DNA from: Acorus gramineus
Lineage: Eukaryota > Streptophyta > Magnoliopsida > Acorales > Acoraceae
Direction: 5' to 3'
Assembly (NCBI GenBank): GCA_030737835.1
Contig: CM060849.1
Coordinates: forward strand, 7,749,245-7,813,244
Length of the DNA stretch: 64,000 nt
In this document: piece after piece, positions 12,853 through 24,300 of the stretch
Position numbering within the stretch: the stretch's first letter is position 1
How the letters are laid out: each line of letters begins with the position of its first letter
Notes under the pieces: generated by a model
What the model was told of the DNA's origin: nothing
Seen by the model: the letters and a program-made list of their open reading frames with translations, nothing else
Database searches by the model: none
Made by a program: the position numbers and the translations under genes

Positions 12853-14489
12853 TGTTTTGTCAACTTGCAGCCCACACATGGTTGAAGCTCAGTTTTTGAA
12901 AAGGAACCTAAAATACCAGTACTTATTAGATAACGAAGTTTTGGAGGAGAGAGATGGCCAAGACGGCAGTGCTAGATATCAAAGGAGGAAGGAGAAGAGG
13001 AAATCAAGAGAGCAGAAGCTGCAGAAGGCAAAGGAATATGAAAATGATCCATGTAGTAGAGCCCACCGCTTCTAAAGCCTGTCCCAATCTGCTTCCTCGT
13101 ACGATGATCCTGTACAGAACAAGTGAAAGAATCAAAAGTAATGAGACAATCATGATCAACAATTTGACCAGCAGAAAGCAAATTTAATGATAGTCTAAGA
13201 ACATGAAAAACTTCAAGAAGTTGAAAGCGATGAGAAGGATCAGCAAGAGAACCAGAACTCGACACAGATAGAGGAGTCCCATCTGCCGTACAAATAACAG
13301 GAGTGGAAAACAAATGAGTAGGACGACTAATAAAGGATGTCTGAGAAGTCATATGATGTGAAGCCCCAGAATCAAGAATCCATGAGGAAATAAGGTTACC
13401 TGTAGCCGCAGTAGAAGCAGAAAAGGAAGCAGATGAATCACTACTAGTCAATGAGCGAAGTATATCTTGGAGCTATTGTTGTTGGAGATGGAGCAGCGCA
13501 AGACTCTCAGTGATCTGAGAGGGAGAATATGCCGGTGGATCAATAGGAAAATCAGATGCAACAGCAGCTGTAGTTCGAGGCTGAGAACGACGTGTAGGAA
13601 CTGTAGATGGTGCCTGAGGTGCTAGTGCCCAAGGCGCTGGTGCACAGGATGCTAGAGGATCTAGTGGACGAGGTGCTAGAGGAGGTGCTCCAAGAGATGA
13701 AGTGCAAGGTACATAAACAAGAGGAGCACCATCACGAGCACGCTTACGACATTCAGATTGCACGTGTCCAAATTTATGGCAATAATAGCAAGTGACCCAA
13801 GTGTAACGATTGCTTGAATATGTGCAACATTGACAGAACTGTGATTAACTATAGGCGGAGTGACAACAGTGCAAAGACACGTCTCCTCAGCAACCAGCTC
13901 AACAAGAACCGTATCGAGAGACGGTTTGGGAGAGCGATGAAGAATCTGTGCACGGATAGCCTCGAACTCAGGACGAAGACGCATCAAGAATTGGTATAAT
14001 CGCTGACGATTACGGTACTCACGATAGCGTGTCTAAAACATACCCTCCATCTGAGTAATCAGACAAAAGAGAATAAAAATCACGAATAGAAAGTTTCCCT
14101 TGATAAGAAGTAGAAATGACCTGATGTATAGAATTCCTGAGCACCATCAATCTGCATATAGAAATTCTTAAGAAAGTCCCAATATTCCTTGGCTGTAATG
14201 AACGGCTTCAAATGTTTAAGGATATTTGGAACAACCGAAGAAGCAATATAGGCTTTCACCCGAGAATCAGCCTCCTTCCATGTCAACAATGCCTTAGCAT
14301 ATGCCTCAGCTATGGCCTTGATGGTGGTCTCACCGGAACTTGGTGGAGATGGTTCAAGTACAGGAGCTGGATTAGTGCCAGTAACATGACCCAATAGACG
14401 ACAATAATCAAGCTGAAGCTCAAGGACCAGACGTCATAATTGTTACCATCAAACTTAACATCCATGATCTGAGTGTTATCTATAGCCAT
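12853..14489 (-). pseudogene. Copia gag, protease and GAG-pre-integrase
   Basis: The likely gag start is the ATG at 14489 (MAIDNTQIMDVKFDGNNYDVW, close to the copia gag N-terminus). A frame break follows before the AYAKALLTWKEADSRVK part (14394-14080, UBN2-like). A CCHC zinc knuckle (C-X2-C-X4-H-X4-C) lies at about 13749-13790. The protease motif WILDSGASHHMT is near 13360-13390, inside an open stretch 13451-12972 that continues into GAG-pre-integrase (GLYYMDHFH). Several frameshifts and stops make the reading frame non-functional. It joins the distal pol across unit C. Confidence 0.85.
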
Positions 14490-15336
14490 AATAGGCAAAA
14501 AAAAAAAAGAGAATAACAGAAAAATGTATGCCTCGGATGATAAAAATACAGTCACATATGCGTGCAAAACAAAAAATGAAGCAAAATGAGTACCAATATG
14601 ACTATATTTGAAGTCCGAATGAGCCCGTAGCGGCTGGATAAAGAAAATACCAAAAAAATCAATGACGTGGCGACAAATAGCAGCGGATCCAGGTCTGGTC
14701 GCGGATCCGAGTTGGGCGAGCACACGCAGATACGCTGTCAGGTTCAAGGTCCGGTTCGGGTCGCGCGCGAGCGCTCGCGCCCGATTGGGCTTGCACGAGC
14801 TGTCCCAAGAAATCTGCCCGGGCTGATTGTGCGGATGCAGCAGATCCCAGGAAATCTGGGCACGAACACAGACGCGGCAGATCCCTAGAAATCAAGGTAG
14901 GTCACAGCAGGAGGACGGCGGCGCAAGCGCAGCAGGGGGCGCTCGCGGGTGACTGGGCGCGGCGCGACAGGATGAGCGCGCGGGTGACTGGACGGCACAG
15001 GGCAGCGGTAGGGCGGCTCAGGCGGCGCTGGGCGGCGGCAGGGCGACTCAGGCGACGCTAGGCAGCTGCAAGTCTGCGACAAGGGTGGATCTGCGCGGGG
15101 CAGCAGCGGGGCTGTGACAGGGACAACGGATCTACACGGGGCAGCCCGGGGCTGCGACAGGGGCAGCAGATCGGTGCAGGGTTGCTGTGGGGCTGCGTAG
15201 GGGGCGATGGGGATGCGTGGAGGCAGCAGATCTGTGCACGGGGGCACAGCGGTGACACGAACGGGGCGATGGACAGCGAGACTTCAATGATCTAGCGAAC
15301 AAAGAATAAAAATCAAAGAAAAAAAATTGGATTCAA
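14490..15336 (-). other. Copia 5' leader with GC-rich degenerate minisatellite
   Basis: Between the primer site and the gag start. About 14900-15280 consists of imprecise short repeats on a gggcagcagatct/ggctgcgacaggg theme, far more GC-rich than the rest of the element. The open frames here are Pro/Ala-rich products of the repeats and not genes. Confidence 0.6.
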
Positions 15337-15348
15337 GCTCTGATACCA
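15337..15348 (-). other. Copia primer binding site
   Basis: The minus strand reads TGGTATCAGAGC immediately after the 5' LTR. This is the standard plant copia primer site complementary to the 3' end of initiator methionine tRNA. It proves minus-strand orientation. Confidence 0.92.
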
Positions 15349-15479
15349 TATTAGAATCAGGAATTGAAGAGAATGAACCAAAATATTATTAGGGTTTGTA
15401 TCCAATATTTATAGTACAAAAAATGAAAAAGTGGAAATGACTAATCTACCCTTAATCCTAACATATATACATTTTAACA
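15349..15479 (-). repeat. Copia LTR (5' LTR in element orientation)
   Basis: 131 bp matching 152-283 with about a dozen differences, including loss of the terminal CA (TATTAG on plus instead of TGTTAG). Confidence 0.9.
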
Positions 15480-15481
15480 AT

Positions 15482-15551
<70 letters not shown>
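15482..15551. repeat. (TA)n microsatellite
   Basis: About 30 TA units directly beside the right copia LTR. It obscures the target-site duplication. Confidence 0.9.
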
Positions 15552-15555
<4 letters not shown>

Positions 15556-15834
15556 ACTTTAAGAAGAAAAAAATCAAAGCATGTAAGAAGGGTAACACGT
15601 GTTCCCATCTATAACTTTATATATGTACAATCTTATACATCTCCAAAACTCCAACGAGGTATATATACACAATGTGAAACACGAAACTTGTAATTGTTTT
15701 CACTTCTTCCACGAGTGAGTCTTCATTTATGGGAAAAGTATATATGTTTAGTTATTTTAAATATACTTACACAAACACACTCACACAAAAAAAAAAGTAT
15801 GTAAGAATCCCTAACATTTAATTTCATTATCCAG

Positions 15835-16145
15835 GAAAGGAGTCAGTAGTGTTGTCTTGGAGAGGTCTGATACCCTTCGAACAACCGGAGCGGCCATCGG
15901 AATCCACACCAATGGATGGAGAGCGCTCGACCAGCTCGGCGTCGGAGATAAACTTCGTCAAAAGGCCATTCATGTGCTATTGTAAGCTCCTTTTCTTTTT
16001 GTCACTCAATTGTAATAATGTTTTTATGTCACTAGATACGTATCACCAATTTCTACATTGTCAAATTAATGCATGATGAGGGCATTTGAATATATATATA
16101 TATATATATATATAGTGAAATTAATGCATGATGAGTGGCATTTGA

Positions 16146-16214
<69 letters not shown>

Positions 16215-18083
16215 TACAGTTTTGGTTCCTTTTTTCTTTCCAGGTCCAGGGATGTTAATTTGGACACTGGCACACAAAGGGAGACACCATACGGGACTGG
16301 GTATGTCTAAGAGTTTTTTTTTATATGCTGCAATTGTGCTCAGAATGAAACTGGAGAATGATAGTTCACCCTGCATGTAGCTCCATTCGCAATTCACACT
16401 GTATTTTTTTTTTTAATGAAAGATATATACTCATCTATCGAAGTATATGCTGTTATATATAAATACGAATTGAAGTATATATTAAGATACACAAATGCAT
16501 TTTTTCTTTCAGAAATTGAAAAATGCAACCTCATATACTTTGATAGATCTCATACATTTTATTTGACAAGCAAGTTATATGATAGCTAGCTAGGGTAAAT
16601 TCATGAGTAGTTTGAAACACTTGAGTTTGAAAGACTTGTTTTCTTACCTAAAATGAAAAAAAGAGAGTAAACTTGGAAAGATAAAATATATCAGTCCATG
16701 ACATGCAAGTGTGGTTACAGGGAAGAAGTGAGGTGCTTGAAGAGGAGTGATCTGATGGAGGTTTTGTTGGATGCATTGCCACCCAAATCCATACGCTTCG
16801 GATGCCAAATTATCGATGTTGGACAAGACCCCTTAAGTTCCCTCCCTGTGGCGCGCCTTCATGATGGAAGCATTATCAATACCAAGGTAAAAATTCATGT
16901 CTCACTCACATATTTCTATTTAAAATCATCTAGTGAAAATGGTTTGTAAGGGCCCACACCAAGCTTTGATGAGTCCATGCATTGTGCTTTGTTTTCATTT
17001 TTCAGGTTTTGATAGGATGCGATGGAGCGAACTCGATCGTTGCTCGGTCTCTAGGGTTGAGCGCACCAAGGCTCTCTTCCATATGTTCAACTAGAGGCTT
17101 CACCAATTATCCGACCGGCCACGGTTTCCCTAATGAGTTCATAAAACTACGCCAAAACGGGTTACTCGTTGGGCGCATCCCTGTCGACGACAAGTTGATG
17201 TACTGGTTCATCGGTCGGAGACGCCTCCCTAAAGGTAACCATCATGCATTGCACATAAGACAATGTTTGGAAATGAGTTTGAACATATTTTGGAGATTCT
17301 GCTTTTGCGATAATTATATTTAATTTAAACTTGTTTCCAAACACCTACATGGGACCATCTTTTGAAGAAATGGAACAACAATATTAAGCTTTCTGAAAAT
17401 CTATATTAATGGTTGCTTAAACGCTACCCAAGTTTGGATCTCATTATGTATCGTCAGCCTTCAATAAGATATTGACATGTCACATCATGATTTGATGAGA
17501 TCCAATACTAATTTATAAGTTGTTAAGACAATTGTAAATAACTAATCCATGCGTTGAGCCAGACTTCGAGCTACAGAGGAACCTTGATCTCCTTAAGGAG
17601 GTCACAATAGAGCTCCTCGAGGGATTCCCTCAAGAAATCATCGACATGGTGAAACGTAGCGACCGCGACTCCATTATACTCAGCAGTATCAGATACAGAA
17701 CTCCATGGGACCTGTTAATGAAAAGGCACACAAGTGGCACTATAACTGTCGCGGGTGATGCGATGCACGTGATGGGTCCGTTCCTTGGGCAGGGCGGGGC
17801 AGCGGCATTGGAGGACGCTGTGGTCTTGGCGAGGTGCATCTCACGGGCGATGGCGATCACCACTGTCGGATCAGTGGGCCAGGAGAGGTTTGTTGGAGCA
17901 TTGGAGAGTTATGTGAAGGAGAGGATGGTAAGGCTGATGAGGCTGTCAACACAAGCTTATCTGACTGGGCTGCTGTTGGAGAGTTCTTTTGTAGGTGTGA
18001 AAATTGTGGTTCTTCTGATATTGGTTTTGTTGTTTGGTGGAAACTCAGTAGGTCACATTAAGTACGATTGTGGAGAATTGTAG
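15835..18083 (+). CDS. FAD-dependent monooxygenase (MO1/CTF2-like), 5' partial
   Basis: Class A flavin monooxygenase of the plant MO1/MO2 kind, a probable NAD(P)H-dependent hydroxylase of unknown substrate. Exons: 15835-15981, 16244-16300, 16721-16886, 17006-17234, 17563-18083; all introns are GT-AG and phases close (372 residues plus TAG). Seen in order: SVVLERSDTLRTTGAAI (second strand of the FAD fold), EEVRCLKRSDLM, the VLIGCDGANSIVA motif (17006 on), YWF, then the FAD-ribityl motif GDAMHVMGPFLGQGG (from about 17754), and a C-terminal hydrophobic stretch ending YDCGEL. The exon carrying the N-terminal GxGxxG motif is missing: exon 2 begins mid-codon after an AG acceptor, and the copia stack lies just upstream. 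The first exon is probably left of the window. Whether the gene is still expressed across a first intron of more than 15 kb is unknown. Exon 3 boundaries are the least certain. Confidence 0.88.
16062..16213. repeat. TA/TG repeats and 56-bp duplication in monooxygenase intron
   Basis: Two copies of aaattaatgcatgatgag...ggcatttgaatata (starting 16062 and 16118), each followed by a TA run; the second continues into a (GT)n run (about 16178-16213). This lies inside the intron 15982-16243. Confidence 0.8.
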
Positions 18084-20046
18084 ATCCTTTGGGTGGGACT
18101 GGTTGTTACATTATTAGCTCTGATTGTTGGGGTTAGGTTTGATGAACCTTTTAGAGGCTGGAGATTAGTGTTCATCAACAAAATTTTATGTATTAATGGT
18201 TCAGGAGTGCTGCCTGTACGTAGATCTCACATTCACTGTAAAATCAGTAACCGAGTTGTTAAAAGATTAGCAGGTTTTCGATCTAGAGCGCCAGTCACCA
18301 TCCGGGCGAGCAGATCCACTACGGCCGGTTGTGGAGTGAGCTTTCCCCACATCTATTTGTAATCTCTGGAGATTACAGTCTCTTAACAAGAGATTAGATC
18401 TTGTGTGTGACAATCATAGAGATCAATTTTACTGTTATAACAATGCAAGCACATTTTAACTCTTTTTGTTTACTTTACGTGGTGAGTGTTGATTGGCTAA
18501 TACAAGAAAACTGTGTTTCAAATGATGACATGCCTACCATGATGTAACAGTATTTACCTATGTATTTAATATCCTCTCTTTTTGAACCCTACACCAAATG
18601 TTTTACCAATAATATCTGCTATATATAATTTAGTTCTGCAAAAAATTGACCTTTACAAGAGATATCTTACAGAGAATTAACTCAAGTCGTCCCAGAAACC
18701 TTAATACAGTTACATACTTGACTGAAAATGTAAAAAAATATGTATTTAATTTGTTGAAATATATACTTCATTTTTTGTGAATATGTGTATGCCATTGAAC
18801 AAGTATATACCTTCAAAAGCTTTTCAAACCACATTGGGACTTTAAAAATTACTACAAGAACGACTATCACAAAAGATTACCATATTCAATTTTTTTTGTT
18901 AGGTGAGAATAACCACCGTTTCCTGCGACTAAAACACAATTCGGATTACGCAGTAGTGGTTTGGCGAGAAGCATTTCTTTCATTTTTATTGGAGATTTTT
19001 TTTATAAGAAACGTTTACTTTGTTTTGTGAACATATTATAGACCTCAATTTAAGTAGTTCGTATAGGGGTCCTATATAATCAAGGCTGTTCCGTTGTATC
19101 AAAATTTCCTCACACCGTCCATGGTTGGGGAAAATACAGTCGTAAACAACAAGTCTATTATGTTATTGATTCTCCTTATGCAATGCCTTAAAACAAACCG
19201 AATAAAAACTCACATGATTTTAGATACCCACAACAACGAATCCAGGATAAAATACTTATTGGTGTCGCTGCTTACAGAGAAACAAAACCAATTTTCGCAA
19301 GCTGAACACATATAAGTAGATCCTACAACTTCATTTTTTCATCCTCCATTGCATCCAGCGGAACATTAAATTAGTCATTATTTGCTGATGACTTTCAAGC
19401 TTCCTTTGTTCGTTGGCCAAATTGTAGGCTAGCTTCCAGAAAGTGCATGATGGAATCGCCCCAAGCAAACCTGACCATACATCAACACACCAAGACCTAA
19501 AGAATAATTCAATGAAGTGTTTCTGCATCGTAATTTTTATCAGATTAGGTTTTATCAATTTCTACGACTCGAGAAAAGTCATCTCATCTTTTGAAGGTGA
19601 TCATTCAAAAGCTGTTCATTGGTCATATAATGGTACAGAATGCATGGAGGCTCACATGTCACTCTGGAGCAGTGGGTGATGAGTTTTCAATGAATCACAG
19701 ATTGAAATGTGGGAGATGAACCATGAAAGCATAAAGCAAATGTTCTACTGGTCATAAAAAATTTCAGATGGATGACGAAAATACTGTACTTTAATTATTT
19801 AATGATGGAACATGAATTTCAAACAATTGCATACAGCTCTCGGATGTTTTGATTTGTTTTTAATGTTGGAAAAACTCCGGACGCACAGAATCACCCACAA
19901 ATTTTTATTAAAAAAACAAGAATTTCAATCAAGATATTTACCTGATTAGTTGGAACTCCACATAGGTGAGAGCTGGGGTAGATTCTCTTCTCCTCAGAGA
20001 AACAACAAAGAAGATGCTAGAAACATTTCCTGGGATAGGCAAAATG
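18084..20046. other. Intergenic and 3' region after the monooxygenase
   Basis: No supported gene. The first few hundred bases are probably the 3' UTR. A minus-strand open frame at 19331-19558 (75 codons, ending WMQWRMKK) begins near an AG acceptor-like site and is not low-complexity, but I do not recognise it. Confidence 0.5.
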
Positions 20047-20226
20047 AATGGTGATGCCATGCACATCATGACCACGATCCAGACTAAATGTTACCCTAGC
20101 AATCTCTGTCTGTGAACTTCAGGAAAGGAACAGCCTAAGTTGCAGGGAATGCCATGCACATCATGGTCCCTTCCTCAAGAAGGGTGACTTCTCTTATGTG
20201 GAAGATGCAACTGTGCTTGCGAACAC
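20047..20226 (+). pseudogene. Decayed monooxygenase fragment (second copy)
   Basis: Two remnants match the FAD-ribityl motif region of the upstream gene. At 20050-20070 the frame reads GDAMHIM. At 20142-20226, with one frameshift, it reads GNAMHIMVP then FLKKGDFSYVEDATVLAN, aligning to GDAMHVMGPFLGQGG...LEDAVVLAR. The Gly-Gln-Gly-Gly core is lost. This is a relic of a tandem paralogue of the intact gene about 2.3 kb upstream. Confidence 0.7.
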
Positions 20227-21372
20227 CAAACTGAATATCAATTAGCAATCAATCAACCGCAGAAACAAAGTGAGCATAGCCATGCACCAATATATCTTGT
20301 GATCTTGCTTATTGTCTTCCTCAACAGCTCTGCTTAGCCATGCTCAACAGGACTTTTCACCCAGTTCATCATTCTTTTTTAACTTTTGTTATTGGAACAC
20401 AGTGCTGTTATTGTCAATAACAAGAACCTGTCTTGCAATCTATGTAAAGAACTTTACTTAGAAATTGCAGGCCTCCCTGTTAGTGCAAATTTCATCAGTA
20501 GAACATGTTAGCTAAACATTGATATTCATGCTCATGTATGATAAGAAAAATGCCCCCTGATATTATTAATTGTCTGATATAAGAAACCTATAATCACAGT
20601 GGAAAAACAATCAGCATTTTTTTTTCCTTATTCCAACGCTTCAAATTCTGAATAAGTAAATGCTCCAGAAACACACACACAACCTGGTTCTCTTCTTCTT
20701 TTTTTCCATAAAAATCCTTCATGGTGGTCTGTTAAAGATTTCAAACATAATCACATGAGGAATCTTAAACCACTCATCGAAATCTACCTTATCCATAAAT
20801 ATCCAAAAGTGGAACAGAATCATGAAACCACCATCTTTCCAGTATGATTTTTAATGAACATATATTAAAATGTCAGAACCTCGTGGTTCTATTCAAGTGA
20901 CATGATTTTAATGACAAACACATTTCAATTTGGGTTGTGGTTTTACTTGAAGGGGATTGATGATATGGGTATTTGTAACTGATGAAGTTGTAATTAATGC
21001 TCTATCAAAGGTCACATTATCAACAACAAAATTGCTGGAAATCTTTTGTTTGTTATCATCATCAATATATTCTAATGTTGAAGGCAGTCATTTCAAATGT
21101 TTACCTAAAATCCCATTAATTAATGCTGGATATAAAACTTATATTCTACACAGAATTTGAAGTACTTCATGTGGTTCCACATTCACTTTTTGTCAAAAGA
21201 AAAGGGAAGATCAAGGCAAGAGGCAAAAACACTATTTAGCTCCATCTGTTTTCTTAAGATGCATGGAACATGTCTCTATAGCTTACATAGGCAACCATTT
21301 AGAGGTAAAAAAAAAAAAACAATAAAATTGGAAGTTTTCAACATACCAGTTTTGATTAGACCCAGGTAAAAT
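20227..21372. other. Intergenic between convergent genes
   Basis: AT-rich, no gene recognised. It separates the monooxygenase relic from the stop codon of the minus-strand TFIIIC gene, so part of it should be that gene's 3' UTR. Confidence 0.5.
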
Positions 21373-24300
21373 TCAGAAAGTGCAATTATCCTTCAAAACC
21401 TGCCTGGCAAGATCCACGGCTCCAGTTTTTTTGTAAATCAAATGTAAATTATAAGCAGCCTCCCGGTTAAGGTTGCAATATCCCACATTATGATTATTTG
21501 ATGACATTGAATCCTCATTCGGAAGCTTTGGCATGGGGTAGTCCTTCTCATGAATTGCAAGAACCTTCTTATAGTACGAAACTGCCAGAGTGACAAGGCC
21601 AACATGTTGACATGCCCGTCCAACATTATACAATGCTTCCTACAAGAAGTTTGTAGAATCATAAATTATCACACTTAGTTACATTTAAGAATCGATATCC
21701 TTCTGATACATAAAGCATATGTGACCTACTACTTTCACAAGAAAAGCAATCTGGATTTAAGTAAAAGGAAACCAGATAAAACATTAATGGTCATCGAAAA
21801 ATTATTAACATTTTAAGAACGGGGAAAAAGTAACAGCTTGTCAACAATGAAACAAAGGGGGAAAAAAGACATCATGTGATGAAGACAACATGTTCTAACA
21901 TGGGTTCCTCTCCGATGTTATTCATTCATGACAATACGAGCTCTGACCAAATTTTTTTACCACATTATTCCAACCTCCAGAATTACAGGGAGACAACTAT
22001 CTTCAAAAACCTCCTCGGTTGGTATGCACACAACGCTCCAAGAAGAAAGCCACCCATTAATTTATTTTTTCTTTCCATAGTTGAACAACATGCCCATGTA
22101 TATGCTTTCAGGTGTCACACTAATCAAGATACAAGGAATGTGTTCAATAATATGAGCCAACATAAGAATGATCAGAAACATCCTATTATTAAACATACAT
22201 CCTTCCTTGAGAACATGCAACCACGAAATAAACACCGAATTATGAAAGGCAACTCTGATAAACCATACCTGGCTGTTATTGCAAATACGTAAGTAATTAT
22301 ATAGGAAGGCAAAGCCTTGTACCATACACAGGTTCTTATTTTGGACTCTAAATCCAAGGGCTAAATTGATTAAGGAAGTGCCTGCAATAGAGGATACTAA
22401 TTAGCAAGGGTCCTCGACATGAGGGAAGCAGCAATGAAACTCAGAGATTTCATACTTGCACAGAGGCTGATCAGCGGATTGTCTGGTTGTGCTTTATAAG
22501 CTTCCAAATATTCTCTAGCTGCTGTTTGATGTTGGCTAATCATGGAAAATTGATGCCCATTAATAATCATTGGGGGTACACAATCTGGGTATTTATTGCG
22601 CACAGCATTCAAAAACTTGGCATGCTTCCCATATTTGCCAACTAATCTGCATCACAGAGGAACAGAGAGTTTTTGAGAAAAACAAATGTGAATATCAAAT
22701 CAGTTCAATCCTATGGGAAACTGTTAAGTCTGTCATCTTTTCACAACGAAACAAAAACCATGTTGGAAACAACAACATTTCACTTTAAATTAAAAAATAA
22801 ATCACAAAATCCTCACATTTATGAATGGCTTTGGGCGGAAAATGCATCCAAATCTAGTAGAACTTAAAAAAGAGAGAGAATGAGGGTATGCTATCAGCAA
22901 AATATGGAAGTCTTTTTTTTTTTATGAAATGATAGGCCAGCGCCCTTTAATAAATTTAAGGAAGTGGCCCAAAGGGACAGAACAGAAACAGCAAAACAAT
23001 AACAAGATATGGAAGTCTTAATGGTTGAAACAAAAGTTAATACACCATTAATACAACTCTTAGCCTCTTGTTTATCGACAAACAAGTTTGCCAGCGTCAT
23101 CCTAGTATGATCTGTGAAGCGATAAACCCTAGTAAAACGATTCTGTTGAAATGATCACTGTTAACACAATGGAAAGAAATGAGCGTACTGAGGCTTGTTC
23201 ATTCCTCAAAAGTGACATGAGTACAATAAAAATCTTAAATCAAATTCTAGAAAATTTAGGAAAGAGAAAAGAGAAGAGCAAAGAAAATTAAATGGCTCAT
23301 TGATTGCAATTCATCACACGGAAAATAATATAACAAACCCCTTTATATAATGTGTCTTTATTTCAATGAAAATACACATTTTCCTCCTAATAATGAATGT
23401 CACTTTCTACTTTCATTTAATATAGCATAATTCGCTTGGAAAAGGCCTCTGTGCTGTTCTCCAAGTTAAAAAGAACCATACAGATACTGAAATCTGATGA
23501 GTTTAGAAAAACTAAAATAAGCACCATAAAAAAATATGTATCAAATTTTTTTTCAATTGGCATATTAAATGGTTAGGGTATGGTTCAATACCTGGAGACA
23601 ACCTTATAATAGCAATTCCAGGCAGCAACACTGTAAGGACGTTGTTGAACCATATATCTGGCACAATCGTACCCATGTTTGGGATCTGTAGTCTTGTATG
23701 CAATTTCTGTTAATAAAAAAAAAATTAAGAAACAGAAACAAACAATAGATTAAATCATCCTCTGAAAATTTTTAAATTTAAAAGGTAAAACTCCAAATCA
23801 ATCACATTGTTTCCCCTTGTAAATTCGTTTTAGTGGGAAGGCAAGCTTACTATCCACACATACCCATAAGATACACTTTAGTTAATCTACAACACAAACC
23901 AAATATTGTAGACATGTAAAAACAATTATACAAGTAAATTCTAGTACTCACGGGCACCCAATGACCGCAGCTCCTCCTTCTCAACTGGAATTGTATTGCT
24001 TACAAATTTTAGGCAGTGATTAATTATCTCCAATGCTTCCCAATAACGTTTCAGGGATGCAAGTGCTTTGCATAGCTGCATATTATACACAATAAGCAAG
24101 TTAAGAGAAATTTATTGTGAGGGTAACAAGATCAATAAAAACAGTGCGAAGTTATCACCATTGAAGTGTGTGCAATAAGTAATGCCATCAACACTGAAGA
24201 TACCCAATCAAACTGAAGATCATATTTTAACCACGAGAAGAACATTCAAATCAGAGAAATTGCCATGTGTATTGCAAGTAAGCAATGAAAATTCACATGG

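Larger units (their letters stand above)
152..15479 (-). mobile_element. Ty1/copia LTR retrotransposon with nested insertions
   Basis: Near-identical short terminal repeats (152-283 and 15349-15479) bracket a minus-strand copia gag-pol. Seen in order on the minus strand: 5' LTR, TGGTATCAGAGC primer site, GC-rich leader, gag with a CCHC knuckle, aspartic protease (DSGAS), GAG-pre-integrase, integrase, reverse transcriptase (YVDDM), RNase H, a polypurine tract and the 3' LTR. Two foreign LTR units (351-7371 and 9966-12847) interrupt it. Removing them and their duplicated target bases leaves about 5.4 kb, a normal copia length. Frames are broken by stops and shifts and the two LTRs differ at about a dozen positions, so the copy is old and dead. 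No exact target duplication is seen: atata (147-151) on the left against atcaa after 15479, which abuts a TA repeat. Confidence 0.93.

Noticed and set aside
14885-15258. Pro/Ala-rich open frames in the copia leader
   Set aside because: Products of the GC-rich minisatellite; upstream of gag and without retroelement domains.
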